A program made the translations under genes and the position numbers. The notes below the pieces were generated by a model that had not been told where the DNA came from, did not search any database, and was given only the letters and a program-made list of their open reading frames with translations. A stretch of DNA of 64,000 nucleotides from Sialis fuliginosa (lineage: Eukaryota; Arthropoda; Insecta; Megaloptera; Sialidae). The stretch covers positions 21,886,001-21,950,000 of the forward strand of contig OY540810.1 in the NCBI GenBank assembly GCA_961205875.1. Reading direction: 5' to 3'. Below are positions 37,101 through 47,400 of this stretch, in pieces; within the stretch, counting starts at the first letter, position 1; every line of letters starts with the position of its first letter.

Positions 37101-40100
37101 ATATAAGTATCTCTCTGAAAACTTCTTTAGATTTACTGGAAGTTAATTATGAAACATATATTTGATATTGAATATCAAATACTGACTTTCTTTTACTAAA
37201 TAATGATTTTTAAGTGATGATATTAAATTTCAAAGTTTGGTATATATCATGAGACGTTTACAGTTATTTTTAATACTTAATTTTAGAATTTTTGAGGACT
37301 TCTATACTCTTATAGATAATTATCTAACTAATCAGACTAAATATTAACTTTATTGTTGCTTCAAATCTGTTTTGTTCTGTATGATCATCTTTAAATAATT
37401 ATTAATCAAAGACATTAGAAATAGTGTTTAGGATAATTTTTTTTTAATTAGGCATGTATACTTCAAGGTTATTGTTTTATGTATTTCTTTTGAATAAAAG
37501 TTTATTGTTTCTCGAAGAATTTTAAAATATTTTTTAATAGGTAGATATTCATTTTGTGAAAAATTTAGGGCTTTTTTTGTATTCGTTTTTTAGTAGTTCA
37601 CAGAAAAATAAGTCGTAAAAATTAACGACCTTTCTCACAATATACATAAGTAGTCTTTTAACAGAATATACGACATATTTGTCATAAAAAAATACAAAAA
37701 CGTTACACAATTTGGAGGGGACAAATATAATGGTATTTTTTAATTGTGCGTTTTTTTGTTAATCAATAAAAAAATTTGTTAATCAAATAAATTTTTTATA
37801 TCGATTTTAAGTTTTTGTTAAACTTTCTTAAAATAATAAAAGATACGAGTAATATAAAAAAATTCTCGTATCTTCGATATTGCGAGGACGCAATACTTGT
37901 AACACAACAAAAAAAAACTTTATTATATCGTTTTCAAAAAAAATTTTTTTTAATATCATTAATTTTCTACAAACGACTTACTTTTCAAAATAAAAATCTG
38001 AATCGTTTTATTTTGACAGAAGCTTGTTTTAATCTATGGAATTACATTAGAATGGATTCACTCTTATTTACGACAGTTCGTAAACTATTAAATAACTGTC
38101 ATGATATAACATAATAAATAATAACTCATCTATGTGCACAACAAATTAATTTCACATATATGTATGTAGATGCATCATTTCAGTATTACCATCAGTAAAT
38201 AATACCTACCACCTATGTATATAATTTCCGCGCAGGTTAAAAAACTTTTGGTGTACACACATTATTTTTAACTAACACAATCATTTTAAAGGATAACTAA
38301 AGTTAAACAAATGTACGCTAAAAATACCGTGCGTTACAACACACGTTTTTTCAACGTTAGTGTGTCACAAGCCTAATGGTCATGCCACAATGAGTGGAAG
38401 AGAGAAAATTATAAGATACTAAATAAAATAGCTTCGGTTCGGTTACTAGACGCTCATGCGCAGAATACACAATAAAATAATTTGGTCTCAATTATTATGT
38501 TCAGTGGTGTACTTAGGAGGAGTTGGAGATTAAATTTCCTTGAACTAATAAGTTTAATCATTATATTAGTGAATTATAATTTTTATAAAAAAAATATTAC
38601 TGTAAATTATTTGTAACGTGACAGAAAATATTTACTTATGTACATTGTTATATAAGTAATATAGCTCCTACCTTATATTTCACAAATTGAATTTAGTATA
38701 TCAGAAATGATGGATATTATAAAGAATTTGGTCTTAATCAAAACTAAATCAAACGCTTACTGCGAGATGTCAAATCATTATGAACATGATCTCGATTTTA
38801 AAGCAGTGGTTATACAAGAAATAAATTAACAAAATGTAAAGCTGCTATTCTTTCTGTATTCTAAACCAATAACCATCGCTTTTAGTTTGCTGATTTCTAC
38901 TTAATGAGTATGCGATATAAATCATTCATAAGTCGTGTTCCTTGGTCTGTTCGTTTAGAAAATGGCGCATGCGCACAGCAAATTAAAAAAGCATGTGACA
39001 CGTTTCAAATTTCGTTCATTAGTAAATTTGCTATGCGCCTGCGCTTCAAATAAATTTTCAAAATGAAGATACCAAATAGTCTCTTCATTTTGAAGATTTC
39101 GTGTTTTTTCACGTAGAATAAAATTACTTAATAAAAACTATAAGTTCCTATTTTACAAAAATGATGTTGACCTTCAAATATCCTTAAGGCCATACTATAA
39201 TAACAAATAAATATTATTATTTCATTACCCCTCCACAACAATACATTTTTGGTTTAAACATTTTTTTCAAATATTTTTCAAAAATTTGTAACCTTTTAAA
39301 TGCCTTATCTTGTATAATATAATTAACTTATTATTAATATAGTATAGCTACAGTTCGACACTTTTTCACCTAATTATTTTTTACAGAAATCTACAGTATT
39401 ATTGAAAATATGGATTATCTACACAATTATTACGACGATAGTATATATAATTGGATATGTGGTGTTGATTATTCATTTATTCTCAATTGGACAGACAGTT
39501 GATGGTATTACATACATCATCAGTTTACTTATTGGAATAGGTAAGAAACAAATATTTAGCTACTTTGTACTCCTATTACTCCGAAAAAGCTAGACCGTAT
39601 TTGATAAATAAGGTGTTAAAATACTCATATTAATTACGTAAGTAATGCGGAGTTCATAATAAAATCCAAATAAACAAAATGGCGTAGTTGCAGGTCATAC
39701 AAAAGTGAGGAAGGAATAGATGAAATTAATTTCAGGGACATGCGACAAATTTTTTTTTTACTATATATAGAAATATAACAATTTTTTTTACGATTTGTAT
39801 AACGATTTTTATTTGATTTGGTGAGTGAAGAAACCCTATTAATCTTACTTTGCCGTCCTTGTCAGTTAAAGCAAAATATCTCGTCAACTATACAAGTTAG
39901 AAACTTGAAATTTTTACTGAACATGTAAAATAATGTCCTCTAATAAAATATGTACAAATTTGTTGACAAAATAATTTATCAGGGGACCAAGGCATTTAGC
40001 ACGTCAAAATATATAACAAAACCAGTGGAATTTGACCCTTTTCTTTTCTTTTTTCTAAATCAAAAATGACTAAAAACAGTATTTTATTTTGTCCACCGCC

Positions 40101-40492
40101 CCTCTGACTCGATACTATTGGTTCAAAAAATTTGAAAAATATATTGTAACGAGACTTTGATGGAATAACCAACGACAAATACTAATGTCAACAATATCAT
40201 TTAAAATTTTGGAATAATAGGGAGAGGCGTCATAGAATTTTTAATTTTGATTTTTACATCTAAGTAAGTGGGGTGTCAAAATGCAGATCTTAATTAGTAG
40301 AATATGACACTATTTTTTTTTTATAACTCAAAAATTTACCTGTGGCTCGGAACCTTTATAGCGTACCCCCCTTATATATGTATATCAACCATAACTTTTA
40401 TTAAACTATTATGTTTTGTTTTAGGTTTGACAATCTACTTCCTGTTGGTGGTGAATAGTTTGTGTGAAGAACTGAAAATTCAAGATGTATAG
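31136..40492 (+). CDS. Gene E: four-TM small membrane protein, CCCGCSVTTG motif
   Basis: Five exons join in frame: 31136-31216, 33544-33637, 34043-34128, 39387-39540 and 40425-40492 (stop TAG 40490), giving 160 residues with phases 0, 1, 0, 1. The start is MKPPKLNSCCCGCSVTTGSK, then IIGWLSI. Helix 1 ends in exon 2 (VFGVLIMLYCCIALVVD), the loop is LKDITPPEYHDYLKE, helix 2 fills exon 3, helix 3 follows KSTVLLKIWIIYT, and helix 4 spans the last junction, ending NSLCEELKIQDV. An acceptor-like CTTTTGTAG sits just before AAAAATG, so an upstream non-coding exon is possible, as in gene D. Intron 3 is 5.3 kb and swollen by several inverted-repeat elements, including 35155-36350. This is the last member of the array. 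Function is unknown. Confidence 0.88.
31930..32308. mobile_element. MITE with TATAAAGACAAGGTAGTCTC ends (copy 1)
   Basis: The left end TATAAAGACAAGGTAGTCTC pairs with the right end TGAGATTACCTTGTCTTTATA. Inner sequences around AATTCTTTTATCAACGAAAA and TTTTCGTTGATAAAGGAATT also pair. Copy 2 is at 45568-46020. It lies in intron 1 of gene E. Confidence 0.85.
33041..33178. mobile_element. MITE with GGTATTATAAAGAATTTxGTC ends
   Basis: CCGGTATTATAAAGAATTTG pairs with CAAAATTCTTTATAATA. The same end type marks 38705-39020, 42453-42770, 52980-53312 and 54925-55247. Confidence 0.7.
34868..35113. mobile_element. MITE with ACCGACTTCAAAA ends
   Basis: ACCGACTTCAAAACAGGATG at the left and TTTTTGAAGTCGGT at the right are inverted. 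Another GTCGGTTTTATT..AAAAAGTTTTATTAG stretch beyond 36360 continues the flank, so the 35155 element inserted next to it. Confidence 0.75.
35155..36350. mobile_element. 1.2 kb inverted-repeat element with TATACAGGATGAGTCATATC ends
   Basis: The two arms (35155-35630 and 35870-36350) are almost perfect reverse complements, including GAGGGGGCTACAGCCCTCCG near the outside and AAACCGTTTACGAG near the centre. TA borders are present. Partial relatives are at 13580-13852 and 21620-21780. It lies in intron 3 of gene E. Confidence 0.92.
36535..37075. repeat. Inverted-repeat element, eroded
   Basis: CTAAATCCATTGCTCAAATT and GTTTCAACACGCC at the left pair with CAATTTGAGCAATGGATTC at the right, where TTTCAACACGCCC recurs. 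Similar sequence occurs around 56040-56330 in modSP. Confidence 0.6.
38705..39020. mobile_element. MITE relative of 52980-53312
   Basis: It opens ATTATAAAGAATTTGGTCTT and shares GATGTCAAATCATTATGAA-type and GCTGATTTCTACTTAATG-type stretches with 52980-53312. Confidence 0.55.
39830..40310 (-). repeat. Minus-strand copy of the 20630-21235 repeat
   Basis: It opens GAAGAAACCCTATTAATCTT and then TACTTTGCCGTCC and continues through AACCAGTGGAATTTGA, the reverse complement of 20770-21235. It lies in the last intron of gene E and ends about 115 nt before the last exon. Confidence 0.75.
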
Positions 40493-41886
40493 ATTAAATT
40501 AAACTAAAAAAGGAGTTTTGAACTACCTACGCTTATTGTTAGATATTCTAAGGAAAGGAATGTTTATGTGTGCTAAAAACTTATATAATTCTTTAATAAA
40601 TGTAATGTATGAACTTTAATTACTTCCAATATTTTATATTTCGCTATTTTTTTTTTTATATATTATTATTTAATTAACAAATATTTTGCTCTGATTTTTA
40701 ATTAGTATCAATAAGAATTAATATTATTTTATAGTTATTTTAATAGGTATGTCAAAACTAATTTTATTTACAAGTAACATAATTTTTGGGCATCGAATAT
40801 TTTTTATAAATATTTATTAAAATAAACAAATGCGCATTTTTAGTTCAAAAGCCAGAGTACAATAAGGGTTTGATTAACCCCACTTAATTTTTAATTTACA
40901 AATTACAATTACTTATTGCGCAACTCTTAAGTAACGGTATATTAGAAATGCCAAAATTATTGTTACTTATTATACTTTAAGTACAAATATTATCTTATAA
41001 TTGAAATATGCAGAAATTCTCTCTCCGAAAAGTTAGATTAAATACTAAATGAAAATTTCTGTATATGTTTTATGTATTGTGATAACTAATTATTATACTA
41101 AATTAAAATGTTGTATGTATAATTACTCATTCAGTTAAACAAATGTCTTAATGTAACTCTTAACCCTTTCGACCTTAATCTAAATCTAAAATAAATTGGT
41201 CTGTGATTTTTTTTTTCATTAAATATAATGTTGTTTCAAATAAATGAAAAATATACTTGTTTTTATTTAACTTTTATCTTAAAGACGTAGTGATGCAATT
41301 TCACACGATTTCCTAGTTTTTACACTTAAAAAATTTAAAAAAAATTAGGATGTTTCTGCAGATACTCCAATGAATAATTAATACAAAAAATATTTTATTT
41401 TGCTTAGTAAAATTCCAAGGCTGAAAGGGTTAAATAATATATTAAATGAAAATGTCAGTTATAACATTTTAATGCATTTTGTAATATTTTAACAATATTG
41501 CGATAATTTAAATATTTTTGCATGTAATATTTTTTCTAGATATATATCATAATAAATATAAAACATTTTAATACCCTGAACAAATCATTTTCATGTATCT
41601 ATTCATTTGTAATATAATCATGAATTTAAATATCTATATATGAGATTTATTTTTTAGATTTATGGTATTGCTTTAATAATATTTACTATTGTTTTATATA
41701 TGTATTTACATTTTAAAATTTATAATAAAATATATTTTATTGTGCTGTATTTAATGATTATTATATATTCCACTTTCCATGAAATAAGTATTAAAATTCA
41801 TTTAATTTTTTAAATATAAAGTATGGTTTACAAAAAATGTAAAAATTTAACAGTTAACTTTTTTGAGGTTAAGAATTAAGTAAGTA

Positions 41887-42166
41887 TTCCGCACTCCACA
41901 GATCAGTAGAGGGGTATCTTACGAGTAAGCACATTTTTTGTTGAAATGCATCAAGTAAAAGCCAGGATATTCGCAAAAAACAAATCGAAAATAGGAAAAA
42001 ATGATGATTTTCCGGAAAAGTCGTGAAAAAGTACCGTACGGAAAATGGATTACAAACGCAGTTTCGAACTTCTCTTGATCCCTAAAACTTTTTAAAAACA
42101 TAAAATCGCTGTAAGGAGAGATTGTTTTATTCAATAAAAAATCCGGTTATACCAATTAATCCACTA
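41887..42166. repeat. Half copy of the 50428-52433 inverted-repeat element
   Basis: From TTCCGCACTCCACAGATC through AACTTCTCTTGATCCCTA to ATAAAATCGCTGTAAGGA and CCACTA, it follows the outer 285 nt of the right arm at 52145-52433 with moderate divergence. Confidence 0.85.
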
Positions 42167-42452
42167 ATATATTTTTCATTTAATAGTTCTTTAGAGTACC
42201 TATCACAAAAGTATCCTCAAGTTTCTCCCACATCTACGAAATTGGCATCATCTTCTTTGGGGAAGGGGAATGGACAGTAATCAGTTATTCAACGAAAATG
42301 TCGAGAAATTGACAAAATGTTAATTTTTGCCTCTTACCCACCCCAAATGAAATGACACCAATATCGTAGAAGGGGGCACACACCAGAAAGTAGAAGTTTG
42401 TTGATTGGTGAAAAATTACCCTAAGAAGTAAATAAAATTAAATATTTATGTT

Positions 42453-42770
42453 CGGTATTATAAATGAGCTAACGAAAATTTGCTAGCTTGCAAGCACTTT
42501 CAAATTGGGTATCAAACCTATTTGATAGTTTCCTTGATGTTTCATGAAGTGTTTGACAAGTTTCGTACACGGGTGGTAAGTAAACACCAACTGTATTAAA
42601 ACAGTGGTGATATTATGAAAATTATTTTGTACGGTTAGAGTTGCCAACATAATATATATAAGCTTTCAATTCCAAAACAAATCCATAGATAATAACACAG
42701 AATTGATACCCCATTTAAAAGTGCTAGAAAATTTTGTTAGCTCTTTTATAATACTAGATATAAGAAATTT
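42453..42770. mobile_element. MITE with CGGTATTATAAATGAGCTAA ends (copy 1)
   Basis: The left TTATAAATGAGCTAACGAAA pairs with the right TTTTGTTAGCTCTTTTATAA. Copy 2 at 54925-55247 shares AGCACTTTCAAATxGGGTAT and TAAACACCAAC. Confidence 0.85.
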
Positions 42771-43107
42771 CATTTGAACCGGGTACAAAAGTACAATCGT
42801 AAAATTAATATGAAAATATATTTGTTTACATAGATAACGAAAATGTCGAAATTATTGCCTATACTTTTTAACAGAACCGGACTTATATTATATTTATATG
42901 TATTTTAAATAGTTAATTTGTATAGAATTAAATAAGTACTTTTATTTATGTTGTGATCTCATAACATTTTAATCTCTTACTTATGTCTTTAATATAGTAT
43001 ATAATATGTATATTTATACAGAATTAACTCAAAATAATTTGTAAAATATTATGAATATTTTTTAAATAAGTAATTATTTTAAAATGAATGCTTTCTTTTT
43101 ATTTTTA

Positions 43108-43390
43108 GAGTTCCGTATACCTCAAAATGAAAAAAACGGAAACTCTACAGGATTACTTTGTTGTCTGTCTGTCTGTTCGTCACGGCCTTTTTTCACAGGA
43201 ACGGCTAGAAATATTATTATTAATTTCAAGTATTAAGATCTACAGGCTCATAGTTCTGTAACAAATTCAAGTTTCAAACTCAGTACAATAAAAAGATACG
43301 ACACTTACTTACTGACTGATCATCAAAACCTAATATTGAATACTTCCCGTTGACCTAAAATCTTGAAATTAGGCACGAAGGAAGGTCTCT
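43108..43390. repeat. Half copy of the 18440-19012 element
   Basis: It carries GTTCCGTATACCTCAAAATG, TGTCTGTCTGTC, TTTTCACAGGAACGGCTAG and ACTGACTGATCATCAAAACC in the order found in 18500-18960. Confidence 0.75.
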
Positions 43391-44341
43391 TAGTACAAGT
43401 ACCTATAGGGAAAAGATTCGAAAATTATTAATTTCAAATTCTATGTGGAATTATTACGCAACAACAAACTTATTTTTTAATAATAATTGAACATCTTATG
43501 CTTTTATTACGTTACAATTTTTTTGATGTAGGTATGTAAAATTTCAAAAGTTTTTTTTAGGTTTGTATTCGACTTTGTTTTTTGTTGTGCAGTTGACTTC
43601 ATGCGTTTTATGACAAATATACAAATAAAGGTTATTATGTAAAGCGCTTAAAAAATATAAACATACATATATTCCAAAAAACAGTTGATATTTTATTATT
43701 TTAAAAAGGCAGTAATGAACTTTTTTGAAATTTTAGACGAAAGAAGACATTTATATTGTCAATTTTTTGTCACAAATAACATTGAACTAGTCAAAATTCA
43801 AGCGATATTTTAATTAGATATGAATTTTCCTTATAATTAGTAAAAAAGTACATTACTTATATAATTATGACATAAAATAAGTAATTGTTTACAGTATACA
43901 TGCTATCGTGACCTTGCTTAACCTGTTGTTTTAGAAAAAAATGAATTCTTGATTTAGGAACCGGCATGATGATAAACTAGCAAGAATCTGGTTTAGTGAA
44001 CGTTTTGTTTTTGCATTATTTATATATGTAGGTGGCATCTCCAACTGATATGTAATATGATATGTTACTATGTGATATTATTTTTTACTTTAATAGGTGA
44101 GTAATTATTATAATAATTATTGGTTATCTGTGTGTAAATTATGATATTTATTTTAAATACAATTGAGAATGTAATGAACATACTAAATAATTAATGTAAT
44201 TTGTGTAGAATACATTTGTAAATATACTAATTTTAAAAATATGATTATAAATTAAAATTATAAAATTTTATTTCATGTGAAAATATATATAAATCAGTAT
44301 TGAATCAGTAATTTTTAACTTAAAAAAGATTTAAGCTTTAG

Positions 44342-44402
44342 GATCAACACAAGAGGAACGCCCATACGGAAGAAATACAATTAACATTAATAGAAAATGC
44401 AG
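44342..44402 (+). CDS. modSP: modSP exon: N-terminal linker up to first Cys of LDLa 1
   Basis: The exon reads STQEERPYGRNTININRKC in the only frame that joins to the next exon (phase 2 at the donor). That junction creates C-R-GGAGFRC, the opening of an LDLa repeat. The donor is CAG/GTAAGT. The acceptor is probably CTTTAG at 44336-44341, so the codon before STQ is split with an unseen signal-peptide exon. The ATG at 44397 is in a different frame and is not the start. Confidence 0.6.
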
Positions 44403-47400
44403 GTAAGTCTACATGTAGAATATAAGTTCATATTAAGCTGAAAATAATATTATTAGAAGAAAAGTAAATATTATATATTATTATATATTAAGGACAGAGA
44501 TAATGTATATCTTAATATCAGATGGATAAGAAAACATATTCTGTTTATTTGGCAACATAGTGGAATTATAAATTATACAAACTTCAGATTAGCAGTAGCG
44601 GACTAAGGGGGAGGGAGATCGCCCCGGGCCCTGGGCTTCATGATAAGAGTAAATTTTGTCAGGTCTGAAAAGTAAACAATGGAATATGAATGATTTTTTT
44701 AATTGTGTAAGTAATGAGTGAAAAAAGGTCTTCTACTATCGCAACGATTTTTTTTTTAATACAAATTTAGAATTTTCGATTCACAAAAAAACACATTTTT
44801 CATTACGAAGCCCATCACTTACATTCCGCCCTGGACCACAAAGTACAGTTACAATTAATTACTATTTTTTATATCCGTGAGTAAATTGTTCATTATTTTG
44901 CTTCCTCGCAATATCGAAGATCTTTATGATTGTTTTTGCTCTCCGATTTCAAAATTATAAATTTCAAATCAAGACAAATATTTTTCTTTCCTTGTCTGTC
45001 TATGTGTGTGTGTGTGTTAGTGTGACTGTGTGTGTATGTCCTCTGAATCCTTGTCACACGCATAACTCGTAAATCAACTGAACCGATATTAATAAAACTT
45101 GGTTGGATGGTTGGGTCTGGCTTGAGGACGGTCCCATTTCAAAATTATCAAAATCGTGTGTAAGGAAGAGGGGTGACATCCCAAAATAACTATTTTTTCA
45201 AGATATCTCAATAACGACACATGTTACGTGAAAATTTTATAGAATTTTTTTTTAGAGCATTCAATTTCCTATAGTTTTACGTTTGTTGTCAAATATTCCC
45301 TTACAAAGATTATTCTCGAAATGTCATTTTGACGTTTGCATAAATTTAGATTTAGATTGAAATTGTCAAAAAATTAAAAATATACGAAAAAATAATCAGG
45401 TGTGTGTCTTAAGAAAAATGTTGAACTAATATTTTTTAGTAAAACTGTATGTATTAGGCATTATGGAAAATTTCTTTCATATGACGCACGGCCAAGGTTA
45501 CCAAAAATTTACAGAGAAAGAAAGGATTCTGCGATCGTCTATGATTCAACATACATCCCAAAGTATTTAAAGATAAGGTAGTCTCAAGAGCTCCTTGACC
45601 AATCAGCGTTGGCGTGGGAATTGACGTCACGGGGGGGATCTATTCAAATATTAAAAATTTTTAAATAGAATATCAATTACAAAAAATTCCTTTATTTATT
45701 CTTGTTTTCGTATTTTTGGTATTTTAACAACACATACAATCAAAGAAGTACAAATTCGATATTGAAAAATTATAAAAGCTGTCAGAATCACATAACATAT
45801 TGCCAATTTAAGAATAATAAAAATTACACTTCCCGAATAAACAAATTGTCTGTGATAGCTTTTTATGATTTTGTAATGTCGAATTTTTCTTTGATTGTAT
45901 GTGTTGTTAAATTAAAATATCAAAAAATACGAAAACAAGAATAAATAAAGGATTTTTTTTAATATATCCCCCTGATTGGTCAAGGAGCTTATGAGACTAC
46001 CTTGTCTTTATATACATATGTACCTTGCATGCATCCGACGCTTAACAGCTGATCAAAAAGGTTCCACTTACACGGTCAAACTACAGTATTTATTATCATT
46101 GTTGTTATTTGTAATATTTATTATTGTTGTATCAGTTAATTGTTGTTAAATTAAAACAACGACAAGTTAGGAGCATTTTCGTCATTATTGTTAAACCAAC
46201 AATAACCGAAAATTCATCATCCTACACTAGGCAATTTATCGGTTTTTATTTACATTGTTCAATAATTAACTACCTTTGATGAATTTAGTACGTTTACTTC
46301 TCACTGTAAACACTGAATTTTTCCACAAACATGAATATGAATAAGTACTTTTTGGTACAGGAAGCGTACATTAATTATGTAAGGATAATTTTAGAATTTT
46401 TCGACTCCACCCTCTTCGTTGTACGTAAGGTGTTTTTTTATCGTAATTTTAAGTAACTGAGATGCGCGTCAAAGTGTTTTTTTATAAATTTTGGTACAGG
46501 AAGCGTACATTAATTATGTAAGGATTATTTTAGAATTTTTCGACTCCACCCTCTTCCTTGTACGTAAGGTGTTTTTTTCTCGGAATTTCTAGTAACTGAG
46601 ACGCGCGTCAAATTGTTTTCTAATAAATTTTTTATATTAAAAATTTTATTGATTTCATATCCAAAACTGGTTTCAATTAACATATCTCAAAATAATAATT
46701 AAATAAAATAACCTACGTAATTCACGTTTCGGACCCCCCTTCCCACCCACTAAGGATTCGTAATGTATTTGAAAATATACCCCCTCCCCCTGCCCAAAGG
46801 CCTACGAAATGAATGGACGCTCTCATACCAAATGCTATAAAGTCAATATTAAGGTCTTTAATTATATATTGGTATATTTGTTGTACTTTTTTAAATAAAA
46901 AAAAATTGTTTTAACTGACCGAAAACTAGACGTTATAACAAACATGTTAAAATTATTGTAAAGTTTGTATGATTAATAATTCCAGAGTATTCGTCGTATA
47001 ATATGATAGTAAAATTATATATTCCAAATATAAATAAATTCTATAATGTTTTTTTCCAGAGGTGGTGCAGGATTCAGATGTAATACTGGTCAATGTATAC
47101 CAAAAGATCAAGTATGCAACGGTGTTTTCAATTGTTTTGATTTTTCGGATGAAACAAGACAACAATGTAGACATAAAATGTGAGTTAATTGATTATATAC
47201 TTACATAAACTACGTTGAATGGTAAATAAATATATATTTTTAATTATTTATAATTTTTTGTATCATTCATTACATTTTGAAGTGAATGACCACCATCGAA
47301 AATATACATAATGTGTCAATTATATTAATTTATTGGGCCGAAATTTGCAAAATAGGGTGTAGTAATGAAAAGTATACGAAAGACGTGATACTAGGTAGTT

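Larger units (their letters stand above)
40493..44341. other. Interval between gene E and the first visible modSP exon
   Basis: It should contain the signal-peptide exon and promoter of modSP, but I could not pick one out. It holds repeat copies at 41887-42166, 42453-42770 and 43108-43390. Confidence 0.5.
44403..47059. other. modSP intron with repeats
   Basis: It holds a TG-rich microsatellite (45003-45040) followed by a LINE-3'-end-like stretch, the MITE at 45568-46020 and the tandem duplication at 46351-46628. Confidence 0.6.

Noticed and set aside
43084-43170. Signal-peptide-like MNAFFLFLEF start for modSP
   Set aside because: It runs into the dispersed repeat at 43108 and has no phase-1 donor joining to 44342.
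44397-44402. ATG CAG before a good donor as the modSP start
   Set aside because: It is phase 0, while the next exon needs phase 2. The frame ending in TGC AG gives the first LDLa Cys.
45702-45944. 80-codon plus-strand gene
   Set aside because: It spans the centre of a palindromic MITE.
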